DNA of 64,000 bases from Podospora pseudocomata (Eukaryota; Ascomycota; Sordariomycetes; Sordariales; Podosporaceae). The notes under the pieces were generated by a model that saw only the letters and a program-made list of their open reading frames with translations, was not told where the DNA came from and made no database searches. Within the stretch, counting starts at the first letter, position 1. Each line of letters begins with the position of its first letter. Shown here in pieces: positions 11,403 to 21,777 of the stretch. The translations under genes were made by a program, and so were the position numbers. The stretch lies in NCBI RefSeq assembly GCF_035222375.1, contig NC_085890.1, positions 2,976,001 through 3,040,000 of the forward strand, in the 5' to 3' direction.

Positions 11403-12509
11403 TGTGTGTAGGATGTTGCGCAAAGCGCTGTGCACATTCGGGAGACGCGCGGAGGGCGGAGGGGCAATAAGAAAAAAGGAGGGATGGCCAATTTCTAGAA
11501 ACGGACAAGGCAAGGCAAGATTAAATGATGGAAAGGAGGAACCGTCTTCGTTGGATGGCCACGGGCAGGGCAAATGAGCGTGGTGAAGAGTGTTGTTATC
11601 TTGGTCGTTCTAGGTCTGTAGGGAGATGCTCATCATCAGTCCAGCTGGTGTTGGAGCTGGCATCGATGGAAATGTGGTCGGGCAACGTCGCGTGCTTGTG
11701 TTCCAGGACGGTTTGACGTCAAAATTGTCTTCCGGGATGTCGACAGCCCCCAGAGAAAGGGCAATTGGGGAAACGGTTGCCGACTTCCCGCCTGTGACAG
11801 ACAGGGGACGCTTGGCGGCGTGCGACACCCAACAGCGGCCTCAAACAGGGACCCACTGGCTATTTCAGCTGTGCGTCTGCGAACTTGCTTACCTAAGGAA
11901 TTATGTCACATCCCCTTGGCACCGCATCCTTCCACATTTACACCCATGCCTCACCTTCGCCCAGAACCATTCCAACTGCATTCTCCAAGACGCTCAAATA
12001 GCAGCTAATGCAACATTCTGTCATGATCACTCGCCCATGGAACTCCCACCCTGTTCAACGGCACTCAATCATCCAACTACCCCAGGACACCAGGGTGCCT
12101 TGCGTGATACCCTTCAAAGAAATGCTGTAGCTCCGGGCCTGGGTTCAACTACACCATGATCCATATGCATGGCTCAGCCCAATAGTGATGTTGGCGACCA
12201 GTCGGATGTCGAGGATGGCTCTGGGCAGCCTTCTCGGGCAAGCGGGGTAGGTCGCAATGAACCCGTCCAACATGTCCCCTATCCCTGGTCCCGATGCACA
12301 CCTTGCCGGGTTCGGTAGCATGTTTCTAGGGCTAGGTCAGGGCAGTCAGCATCACATCACAACATGTCTACCAACCTGGCAAGGCGCTGGCAAGTCATGC
12401 AGTGAGCCAACCACCCGCGAACACCTACAAAAGCCATGGAGGCCGCACCTCGGGACAGGATTTGGTGTCCCATCACCATCACTCCCTCTGAACCCAAGGG
12501 CCTGACAAC
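11403..12509. other. divergent promoter region
   Basis: About 1.1 kb between the divergent peptidase (-) and GMC oxidoreductase (+) genes. ORFs here lack conserved motifs or splice support. No repeat or RNA gene seen. Confidence 0.5.
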
Positions 12510-14606
12510 ATGTCGCTTTCCAAGTTCTGTCTGTTGGCGTCTGCCTCGTTGGTGAGCTTGACCACCGGGCTGAGCACACCACATGCCAATATCAAGCGTC
12601 AGGTCTCCCAGTTGCGTGAGAGTTATGACTTTGTCATTGTTGGCGGAGGTACAAGTGGTCTCACGGTAGCTGATCGGTTGAGTGAAGCTTTTCCACAGAG
12701 TAAGCCATCTCTCGTATCTGATCATCCACATCGTCATACAGCTAACCGAGAATACAGAAACTGTACTGGTTGTTGAGTACGGCGATGTTGAGTACGCTCC
12801 ATCAAGCTTCGATCCACCGGTCGACTGGTATGGGCCGAATTCATTTCAAAGCGCCTCCCTCTGGGTATTTTTCTCCCAGCCGAACCCCGAATACAACAAC
12901 TTGACGGCCCTCAGCTTTGCGGGGCAAGTGGTCGGTGGAAGCAGTGCTATCAATGGCCAATTCTTCGATCGGCCATCACGTCACGATCTTGATTCCTGGA
13001 CCCAGCTCGGCGTTTCTTCAGACTGGAACTGGCGGGGAATGTTTCCCTATTTCAAAAAGGTGCCGTGTGACATTTCAGAGCATAATTGACCACAGAGACT
13101 GACCCCAGCAAACACAGAGCATCAAGTTCACCGCACCATCAGCACAGGTGGCTCAGCAGTACAACTACACCTGGGATCTTTCTTCTTACGGCGGCACGAC
13201 ACCCATCCATTCCAGTTTTCCCCCCTTCCAATGGGCCGACAACTCCGTCGTCCTGAACGGCTGGAGGGAGCTGGGTGTCCACACACGTCAGGACTGCGCT
13301 GGCGGTGACAAAGAAGGTCTCTGTGCAGTTCCTACTTCACAGCATCCCATCACTGCAAGACGTTCTCATGCTGGGCTTGGCCACTACGCCGATGTAGTTG
13401 GGACTCGTTCCAATTACGATCTGCTTGTGAAGCATCAGGCAGTCAGAGTCGTCTACCCCAACGGAGTCAATTCTGGCCCTCCACTTCTCGATGTCCGATC
13501 GCTAACCACCAATGCTCGGTTCAACATCACCGCCAATGCTGAGGTTGTTCTCTCGGCTGGCGCCTACCACACACCCACTGTTCTTCTTAGAAGCGGCATC
13601 GGTGCTGCCAATATCCTTGCAGCGTCTGGAATTACACAGGTGCTTGAACTGCCAGGAGTCGGTGCCAATCTTCAGGATCATCCTGGGAGCACAGGCGTGG
13701 CTTGGAACTGTATGTCATCCATCCCCACAAATTATCCTTCTTTTTCTAAATTCTAGTAACCCTTATGCTAACATGGTCCCTATAGACACCAAGCCTGGAA
13801 ACTGGACCCCAATGCCAGAGGAAATGGCCGACCCAACTTTCAAGGCTGATGCCACGGCTGCGTTTGACGAGGTGCCAGCGCGCGGTCCTTACACCATGGC
13901 CTTGGGCAACCAGGCCATCTACATTTCTCTCCCAAACACCACACCCAACTACCTCAGCATCATTCGCAAAATCCTCAGACAGACAGTAGATGGATCCGCA
14001 GCATCCTTCCTGCCAGCCGACTACAGAGACAACGCAGCACTGGCCAGAGGTTACAGAGACCAGCTCGCCGTCTTGGCCAAGCTCCTCCTCAACCCCAAGG
14101 CCCCCAACCTCGAAACCCCATGGTCAACAGGTTATTCCGCCGCAGCGATCCTTCTTCATCCCCTCAGCCGTGGGACGGTCCGCCTCAACCCGGCAGATCA
14201 TCTTGCTCAGCCCATTGTTGACAGCAGACACGGCAGCAACCCAGTCGACTTTGACATGCAGCTTGCTAATGTGAAGTGGTCACGAAGACTGCTTGACACA
14301 CCCACGATGAAGCGCTACGGCGCGGTGGAAACTGCCCCGGGTGAAGCTGTGCAGAGTGATGCGGAGTTGTTGGCGTTTATCAAGAGCGCTGCGACGTTGA
14401 GTTATCAGCATCCGTGCTGCACTGCTGCGTTGGGACCGAAGAATAAGGGGGGTGTGGTGGATAACAAGCTGAGGGTGCACGGGGCGAAGGGGTTGAGGGT
14501 GGTGGATATCAGTGTTTTGCCTTTGGTTATCAGTGCGCATACGAGCTCGACGGCTTATGCGCTGGGTGAGAAGGCTGCGGATGTTATTATCAAGGAGTGG
14601 AGGTGA
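12510..14606 (+). CDS. secreted GMC-family FAD oxidoreductase
   Basis: Four exons (12510-12699, 12758-13059, 13118-13709, 13786-14606) give 634 aa. A signal peptide (LCLLASASLVSL-like, residues 1-20) and a possible KR processing site (IKRQ) precede the FAD Rossmann motif VIVGGGTSGLTVADRL. GMC signature 1 (GGSSAINGQ) and signature 2 (GAYHTPTVLLRSGIG) are present. The C-terminal active-site region has both histidines: HPCCTAALGP and HTSSTAYALGEKAADVI. Family members oxidise alcohols, sugars or aromatic alcohols outside the cell and pass electrons to oxygen or quinones. The substrate cannot be read from sequence. The last intron (13710-13785) has a CTAAC branch site; an alternative acceptor at 13756 would give an early stop. 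Confidence 0.88.
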
Positions 14607-14783
14607 GTGTCGGTTTGTTTGGTGCATGTCTGTGGCGTGGGGATTTGCCACGTGTGGTTGGTCAGGAGTAATGTAGATTAGGCAGGAAGCGAGGATCAAT
14701 AGGCTGACGGGCTCCCTCTTCTTTGATCATTTACCTTTGCGTTTTTCACAGAAACACATTTCGAGTTGCTTGTAGCCGCTGCA

Positions 14784-16895
14784 ATGGTTTCTCCCAAACC
14801 CCTCGTGGATGATGGTCCAAAAACACAATGTGACCAATTCCTCGCCCTCCTCCTCTCCACCCACCGACCCCGCCCCCACAGACAGCATCACATCCTCTGG
14901 GAAGCAGCCATCACCCACGCCACCAAACAAGACTGTTCCCTCTGCAAGATCCTCACCGGCGCCCTGCAAGTCTGGTTCACGCCCTCCCAGCTGGGAGGCG
15001 TCCAGCTGCAGGTCATGCTGATCATGCAACAGAGCAGTGAGAAGCAAGATCGGTTGTTGATTCAGTTCAGAACACCGGCGAGGGTGACACCCTGGACGGA
15101 GGGGCAGACTGTTAACTTCTTTGTGGATGATGGGTTATGTGGGACTGGGGGGTGGAACTTGATGAAGACCCCGGCTGCCTTGAACAAGGAAAGTTTCGCG
15201 TGGGAAAGGAAAGTAGAAAAAATGAAGGCGTGGCTGGGGCGGTGTCGGGAAAGTCATGAGATGTGTAGGTCTTATGGGGCTGTGATGCTTCCTGAGGGGG
15301 TGACGGTATTACCGAGCAGAGTGCTGGATTTGTTACCTGGGAATGGGGGCGTGAGGTTGTATGAATCGAGGGTGGGGGAAAGGGGGAGGTATGCTTGTCT
15401 TAGTCATCGGTGGGGGAAGTGTCAGCCGCTTACCACGACCCGGGCGACGTTGGGGGATTGGAAGGAAGGGTTGGCTTGGGAGAAGATCCCGAAGCTGTTC
15501 CAAGATGCGATCGACATTGCAAGGGAGCTGGGGGTGAGGTATCTCTGGATTGATAGTCTTTGTATTGTGCAGGATGATGCGGAGGACTGGTATAGAGAGT
15601 CGAGGAAGATGTGCGCGATTTATCAGAATGCGGTTGTGACTGTAGCTGGCACGGCGGGGTTTGGGTGTGAGGATTCGTTGGTTCCGACGAGGGAGAGGAC
15701 TGTGGCTGGAACATTGAAGGATGGGACGGGTTATAGGTTTGAGGTTAGGTTGATGGATAAGCATTTGAGTGGGTCGCCGAGTCATGTTCATTTTGGGAAG
15801 ACGCTGCTTGGGAGAGGGTGGGTTTATCAGGAGAGGCTTTTGTCTCGGAGGATCATACACTGTTGTTCGGATGAGTTGGTGTGGGAATGTATGGAGTCGG
15901 TGGAGTGTGAGTGTCCTGAGGGGGTTGGCTGGATGACAACCGCGGATCGGTCTAGGTTGGAAATCAAGGCTATTCAGACGCGGTTGCCAAGGGAGGCGCC
16001 GGTGTCGGAGCAGCGGAGAGTCTGGCATGATATTGTCAGGGCTTATACCGCGCTGGATTTGACAAAAATATCGGACAGAGCGGTTGCTATTCTCGGACTG
16101 GCAGTAGAGATACAGCATTCAAGGAAGGGATTGTATGCCGCGGGACTATGGGAGGATAGCTTTCTGTGTGATCTTGCCTGGCATACTGGGACGGCAACTC
16201 GAAGAGGGAAAAGGCCGACGGATCCTAGACCAAATAGAGATACGACAAAAGCTCCTACATGGTCTTGGCTCTCGGTTAGTACCTGTTGTGAGTATTGGTC
16301 TCGATCGGATCTCGGGAATGGGGAGCCATGGTGGGAGGATAGCGGTACTGTTGTCGAGAAGATTGAGCTCCCTCCGTATCATACGCTTTCAGCTGCAGCA
16401 CAAGGTCTCGGCTTGGTTCATGTGATCCCTGCCACGAATCTCAAGGTGGATGGTGGCACCAGCAGACTGACCACTCATGGTTGTCTGACGCTCAAGGGGA
16501 ACTTGCTGGCTGGAACATCCAGTCAATCAGTGCATAACGACACACTGGAGTGGTCGGGCTGGTTCCAACGTAGCTTTGGGATCGATCTTAATCTTCAAGA
16601 ATCGAGAGCACGTGGGTTCCTTGATATTCAGACCACAAACGAAAAGCCTATCATCCGACAGGGACAGGCAGTGTTTGGTATGCCGCTTGGTACCAGTATC
16701 GACACTGAAGGGATTCTGGATCCGATATATCGATATCGGTACCTCCTGTTGTTGGTGTTGGTAGATGCCGATGAGCAGTTGTATGAGCGGGTGGGGATGA
16801 TTGAGCTGGCCCATGGCGATTATCAGTGGAAGGCACCAGCGTGGTGGGATATTCCTTTTGAGGCCGGGACCATGACTACTATGAAAATCATTTAG
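14784..16895 (+). CDS. HET-domain protein
   Basis: Intronless gene of 703 aa starting MVSPKPLVDDGP, 177 bp after the GMC gene on the same strand. An N-terminal region with C-x2-C (DCSLCKIL) is followed by a complete HET domain at ~residues 205-350: YACLSHRWGK, IPKLFQDAIDIARELG, YLWIDSLCIVQDD and YQNAVVTVAGTAG. The C-terminal ~350 residues are the variable part typical of stand-alone HET proteins (GRGWVYQERLLSRR belongs to the conserved HET extension). HET domains act as cell-death effectors in heterokaryon incompatibility and in NLR signalling. The trigger of this copy is unknown. The 3' half is unusually rich in GGG/GTG codons compared with VPS35. Confidence 0.9.
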   Translation: MVSPKPLVDDGPKTQCDQFLALLLSTHRPRPHRQHHILWEAAITHATKQDCSLCKILTGALQVWFTPSQLGGVQLQVMLIMQQSSEKQDRLLIQFRTPARVTPWTEGQTVNFFVDDGLCGTGGWNLMKTPAALNKESFAWERKVEKMKAWLGRCRESHEMCRSYGAVMLPEGVTVLPSRVLDLLPGNGGVRLYESRVGERGRYACLSHRWGKCQPLTTTRATLGDWKEGLAWEKIPKLFQDAIDIARELGVRYLWIDSLCIVQDDAEDWYRESRKMCAIYQNAVVTVAGTAGFGCEDSLVPTRERTVAGTLKDGTGYRFEVRLMDKHLSGSPSHVHFGKTLLGRGWVYQERLLSRRIIHCCSDELVWECMESVECECPEGVGWMTTADRSRLEIKAIQTRLPREAPVSEQRRVWHDIVRAYTALDLTKISDRAVAILGLAVEIQHSRKGLYAAGLWEDSFLCDLAWHTGTATRRGKRPTDPRPNRDTTKAPTWSWLSVSTCCEYWSRSDLGNGEPWWEDSGTVVEKIELPPYHTLSAAAQGLGLVHVIPATNLKVDGGTSRLTTHGCLTLKGNLLAGTSSQSVHNDTLEWSGWFQRSFGIDLNLQESRARGFLDIQTTNEKPIIRQGQAVFGMPLGTSIDTEGILDPIYRYRYLLLLVLVDADEQLYERVGMIELAHGDYQWKAPAWWDIPFEAGTMTTMKII

Positions 16896-18187
16896 GACGC
16901 TTTTTGATAGTCAGCGATGTAATGGAGAACAAAGAATGGATTCTTTTGATTAAACCCCTTTCGTGATAGTGCCGATTACTCTAATTGGAATGACTGTTGT
17001 TGGCTTGTGCGATTCCGTCCGACAATGGTGACTTGAGAGAGAAGCTTGCTTAACCTTCCTGTGTGATAATGACGGAGATGGGCCTTTGTCTGGCGGATAC
17101 AATAGTGAAGGATGCTCAACGTCGAGAACCAACTGGATCAAAATGATGAGAAGGGCTGTTGACCCGAGGAGCAGAGAAAGCCGCGTCACAGCCAAGAGTA
17201 AACGCGACCTCATCCGCAAAGCCCATCTCACCTGGCACGAGCCTTTAAGGAGCTGCCATAAACGGAGCAACTGCCAGACGATAACAGCCAATGGAAGCAA
17301 GGCCCAACACCTGTCACCTCTTAGACCAACTGTCGGCATGCCAAAGGTATCAAAATCAGAGCAGTCACTTGGTCAAGTGGTCAATGCTACCGTCACAGGT
17401 TGCGCCACCTCTAGAGGCTGTGGGTTCAATTCCCACTTCCAATTAGATGTTGCGGGTTCAGCTCCTGCAACCAGCAATTGTCCATGGCATGAGGGATGAG
17501 GGCTTGATATTGCATCACTGGTGGTTACGACCTACCTAACCGCGGTATACGTCTGTGGGATTGCTGAGGAGACTGGGGGTTGGGCCATGACTTCCACTTC
17601 CTTTTTGCCATCCAGCTAATCAAAACTATCAATAGCCCATGACGTACGGGTTGAGGGATATGATTAGCAGTTCATATATTTTTATTTATTTTATCATTCT
17701 TTTTCCTCTTTGCTTGTGTGCCTTTTCCAGGCGGAGCAGAAGGAACAAGCTATCGCAGATTGAACTTTGCGCCTGCCCTATTGGTCGCATGGCACCTTCC
17801 TGCCTTTTCTGCTCGCTGCTCTTGCTGAGTCAATAGCTTGAAAACTTTCTGACGATCGTAAATAATTGGCAGGGCATTTCTTCAACCCTCCATCCCCGCT
17901 TTTCACCATCGCGCACGCCTTTTTACTATCTCAAAACGCCTTCAAAACAAACTCGAACGCCCCTTCATTTCAAAAGTATGTGTTCAATCTTCTTCTTCAG
18001 GTCTTATAATGATAGTCTGACGCGTCCAAACGATCATTTGAGGTGTCACTATGCGACTTTGAAGCCTCAAACTATCCCTAAAAGGCCTCAAGTCTATATT
18101 CGAGGGGGTTTATTTGCAAGCTCAGGGCGTCAAGATGTAGGATTCAGGCATAGAAAGCTAATATTAATCCCTCAGTAGATACCGAAG
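16896..18187. other. intergenic with one tRNA-like relic
   Basis: No protein gene is supported. The only structured feature is the tRNA-like segment at about 17358-17475. AT-rich 5' leader sequence of the next gene fills the right part. Confidence 0.45.
17358..17475 (+). repeat. tRNA-derived relic or SINE-like segment with two T-arms
   Basis: A box-like tggtcaagtgg (17370-17380) is followed by a perfect T-arm, gtggg-ttcaatt-cccac (about 17420-17436), containing a B box. About 45 bp on there is a second T-arm-like hairpin, gcggg-ttcagct-cctgc (about 17452-17468). The acceptor stem does not pair for either and no convincing anticodon arm forms, so this is not a functional tRNA. It may be a degenerate tRNA pair or a tRNA-derived SINE fragment. 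Confidence 0.4.
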
Positions 18188-18906
18188 ATGTCTGTCGTCT
18201 CTCTCCAAGCGGCGCTGAAGGTCAGCGGACTGGCCTGGCCTGGCCTTGACAATGTCCTGGCCAGACGCAGTTGGGACCAGAAAGTCGAGAAGATACTGGC
18301 GGAGTTGAGGGTGCCCGCGGGCAAAAAGCACATGGTGAAAGCGATCACCAAAATGGTCGAGGAGGCGACCGATTTCGCGCGCAGATTGCGCGACGAGCCG
18401 GAGGACCACTTTGGCTTCGTCGAGATGTTCGGCGCCCACTCGCGCCTGGGGGTTGCGCTCGCTCGTGCGTCGCCTGCCGTTGTGCAAGTGTTTGAGAACC
18501 TCTTCTTCGCGGTTGTGATGGCTCGCCATCGGTACTTGGAGGATTGCTTCGAGTACGACAAGGTATGTTGCCATTGCAAGGTTGAATTGAATCAATTGCT
18601 AACACCTTGTGTTGACAGGAACCCGTCAAGGAGTTCCAGCTCTCTGCCCTGGCCAAGGCCATTGACCAGTTCAATGGGGCCGTGAGGGGCTTTTGGTCCA
18701 ATACCGAGCTGGAGCTGTACATGAACGAGGCGGCGGACGATGTCGAGATCTTTAAGGAGGAAGATGGCGCCACTACTGGCGGCCAGCAAGATGTGGAGAT
18801 GGAGGACGTTCGTGCTGGTGTTGAGGGCATGATACTCAACAACACGCAGGATGTGGAGATGGGGGATGTTAATGCTGCTGGTGGTTCGTTTAGAGATTGC
18901 ATTTGA
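18188..18906 (+). CDS. unknown fungal protein, 220 aa
   Basis: Two exons (18188-18562, 18619-18906) with a 56-bp GT-AG intron (gtatgt...gacag). The product starts MSVVSLQAALKVSG and is mostly helical and charged, with the motif YLEDCFEYDK at the exon junction and ALAKAIDQFNGAVRGFW after it. The acidic tail holds two copies of a DVEM[EG]DV heptapeptide about 25 residues apart. There is no signal peptide, membrane helix or recognised domain. The intron keeps the frame and is followed by conserved-looking coding sequence, which supports a real gene. Function unknown. Confidence 0.65.
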
Positions 18907-19521
18907 TGACACATGGTTCTTTCCGTTTCAGCATTGGCATTGTTTTGCTTGATGGTCTCTTTTCGTTCAAGGCGTTCATTCGGGTTCACAATGGGCAGCA
19001 TATTCTGGAGTTGAGGCATGGCTTTCTCTGTCTTTGGCACCGGATTGGTTGGCGCGCTAGGGATAGGAGCATTGTTTCGTTGCTATGAGTTTCAGGAGGC
19101 GTTGACTTCTCAGGCTAGCACATCAATCGATTGCTGATGCAGCCTTTACCTTGATCCTTTCACTCGTCAAGCAAGTGAAATCATGTTGTGTCGCCAACCC
19201 CTAATGCCCAAAGTAAACATTCATCCACAGCAACGCAACCGGCTGCATAGTGGAACTCGGCGTTACAGTGGGGCCGCGCATCTTCCGGCTGTTGTCGGGT
19301 CATGCCGAGCGGCTGTTCCGGGAAGCGAAGACGCATGCCACAACGTTACACTAATCCACAAGCCACACTGTATTTTAACCCCTCCCTTGATCCATGCCGA
19401 GACATGCTTTATTCCTATCTCTTTTCACACCAAATCCCTCGTTTCTTTTCCACAATTATCGCTTCAAATCGTCACCTCCATCCATCTTTGTGTTTACCTT
19501 ACCCACCGAGTCTCCACAACA
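18907..19521. other. intergenic / 5' leader of the TENA gene
   Basis: The frame of the next gene is open upstream to about 19183, but that stretch has no family similarity and looks like leader sequence. Nothing else seen. Confidence 0.4.
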
Positions 19522-20388
19522 ATGACGTCATCCACCACCGCTGCCCCCTTTTCCCTCACCAAACACCTCCTCTCCCTCGAACCAGAGGAGTTCAAAGCCG
19601 CGACTCAACACCCCTTTTTGCTCGCTGCAGCAAAGGGGACGCTCCCCAAAGATGTGCTGAGTCATTGGCTGGTGAATGACCGGTTGTATATCCATGCTTA
19701 TATCCGAGCTGCGGGACAGTTGCTCGCTAGTCTGGAGCTGCCGAAGCATTTACCTGGGGTTGAACAGCCGGGGGAAGAGGATGAGGCGTTCGAAGTTAGA
19801 CTGGTGGATTGGCTGATTGAGGCTTTGGGTGCGGTGAGGAGGGAGGAGAGGATGTTTCTTGAGGTTGGGGGGAGGTATGAACTGGTGGATTTTGTGGGAG
19901 TGAACTCGAGGGAGGTGGGGAGGGTGAAGGGGTTGGGGGTTATTGAGGGGTTGTTTAGGGATGTTGGAAGGAAGGAGAAGGGGAAGGGGTTGGGGGCTTG
20001 GTTGTTGGGGGCGGGGGGAGGAGAATTGCCGGTGAGTGAGAAGATTCCTTGGTTGGAGGGGGCGGTGACGTTTTGGGGGACGGAGAGAGTTTATCTTGAG
20101 GCTTGGAGCTGGGCGAGAGGGCAGCAGGAGGAGAGGCCTAATGGGAAGGAGGATGAGGATGGTGGGGCGTTGAGGAGGGAGTTTATTCCTAATTGGAGTA
20201 GTGATGAGTTTAGGGGGTTTGTGGAGAGGTTGGGGGTGTTGATTGATCAGGCTGTGGAGAGGGAGATTGGGATGGTGGGTGAGGATGGGCAGAAACAGGA
20301 GGAAGTGAAGAAAGAAATCTTGGGGAGGGTGGAAGGGAAGTGGAGGACCTTGTTGGAGGGGGAGAAGGGGTTTTGGCCGGATGTGTGA
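19522..20388 (+). CDS. TENA/THI-4 family (haem-oxygenase-like fold) protein
   Basis: Single exon, 288 aa. The Met at 19522 is chosen because the TENA-type sequence begins at once: SLTKHLLSLEPEEFKAATQH, then PFLLAAAKGTLPKDVLSHWL, NDRLYIHAYIRAAGQLLASL and, further on, IPWLEGAVTFWGTERVYLEA. Classical TENA enzymes hydrolyse aminopyrimidine thiamin-breakdown products. Fungal stand-alone paralogues of this length are annotated only by fold. The usual active-site cysteine region cannot be identified with confidence, so the thiamin-salvage role is a family-level inference. Codon use in the 3' two-thirds is strongly G-biased (GGG, GTG, AGG). Confidence 0.75.
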   Translation: MTSSTTAAPFSLTKHLLSLEPEEFKAATQHPFLLAAAKGTLPKDVLSHWLVNDRLYIHAYIRAAGQLLASLELPKHLPGVEQPGEEDEAFEVRLVDWLIEALGAVRREERMFLEVGGRYELVDFVGVNSREVGRVKGLGVIEGLFRDVGRKEKGKGLGAWLLGAGGGELPVSEKIPWLEGAVTFWGTERVYLEAWSWARGQQEERPNGKEDEDGGALRREFIPNWSSDEFRGFVERLGVLIDQAVEREIGMVGEDGQKQEEVKKEILGRVEGKWRTLLEGEKGFWPDV

Positions 20389-21777
20389 TGGTTGAAGAAG
20401 CATGTGCGAACTGTAGTGTTTTATTTTCTGGGAGACGCAGCTTCGGATTCCCTTGCGCCACTTTTTACAGTAATATAACAGACATCGAGTGGACTGCTTA
20501 TCCCTGATTCAAACCTGCCGGTTTTCCCGAGTGTGTCTGGGCCTTCTGGGCGATACACTTTCTAACCCAAGGATTTGGAGTGGTTACGTCTATCCGTATA
20601 CATTTCATCGAACTGAAACCCAGTCCCAATGATATTCAAGGTCCCAGTATCAAGGGACCCACCCTCTGGGCCTCCCTCACACTTGATAGCCTCTCTACCA
20701 TTCGAACTGAAAGAGCACCCAGACTGTCATTTCCAGGGAAATCCGATGCAGATTTCGGAAGACATACTGCCAAACTGAGGAAGATTTCTCTCCTGATCTT
20801 CTACATTCACACCTCAGTCCTCCAATGAACCTGAAGCATGTAAGCGCTGACAGAAAATAAAAATCGAAAATAAAACGGGCTGTAGCAAATATAGGTACTT
20901 CGGTACATCGACCGTGTATTTTCAGGCACTCAGGCGAAATGATGATGAAGCATAACTCTTTGTATATCTGGATATTTACCACTCCGATCTTCGAAGCCGA
21001 ATCAAGATCATATGTGTGCTATCGCAAGGAATGCGTTTTGCTAAGGATTCAGCTGAAAGACTGGATCACGTTTGGATGTCCGTGCGCGTTTGTGCTGGAC
21101 TTGGCTCATCACTGCGGCACAGCCCAGGCCCTCACCTCAGGTATATAGTCGTTTGCTTTCTCTGGCCTAGCCACAAATCTCGGGTATTGGGATCTTTGAT
21201 GTCGGGGTGATATACTATAGTCCTGTAAGATCTAGACAGCTTTTGGGATACCGGCGGTAGGGGGCTGAGAAGCTGAGGTGTCAGAGAACGAAACGATGGG
21301 GCAAAACGACGGCCTCCAAAGGGACATCTTCATGCACGCCAGCAAAGCAAGACCAATGACGATGCTTCCAGTATGCGCAGTTGACGCCAACCGCTTGGGG
21401 CCAACGTCAGCAGAATGCCCGATGTGCGGGGTCGTCGACCTTTGGAAACAGCAACAATCGAACCTACCGAGTTTTGCACTACGCTTCTCAACAATCACTC
21501 GGGGCAAGTAATTCTTGTCTATGTCTGAGAGCTTATCCTGGTTTCAGCTACTGATTTGTTGAGCCTACTAGTTCCATCCGTCTCCCGCGCACCTGCTCGG
21601 TTTTTCCCGCTGTCGAATAGTTATACGGGCAGACAACAGATTCCTTTTTGACTGCAAAGGCCTAAGGCATATTCGTGTTTCCACCGCTAAACACGTGAGG
21701 CAGCCAAAGAAGCCTCGCAAAACCTTGCATGACCCATTCTCCATGCTACGAGAGCTGAGCTCGGCGGTTTTTCGATA
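20389..21777. other. intergenic, no gene seen
   Basis: About 1.4 kb upstream of the HNWD gene. Several short ORFs on both strands, none with motifs or splice partners. No repeats stood out. Confidence 0.45.

Noticed and set aside
11626-12159. 177-codon plus-strand ORF between the peptidase and GMC genes
   Set aside because: Starts at a weak site, H/P/T-rich, no conserved motif; looks like promoter DNA.
18345-19040. Minus-strand ORF over the 220-aa protein gene
   Set aside because: Antisense to a spliced gene with good exon junctions; low-complexity product.
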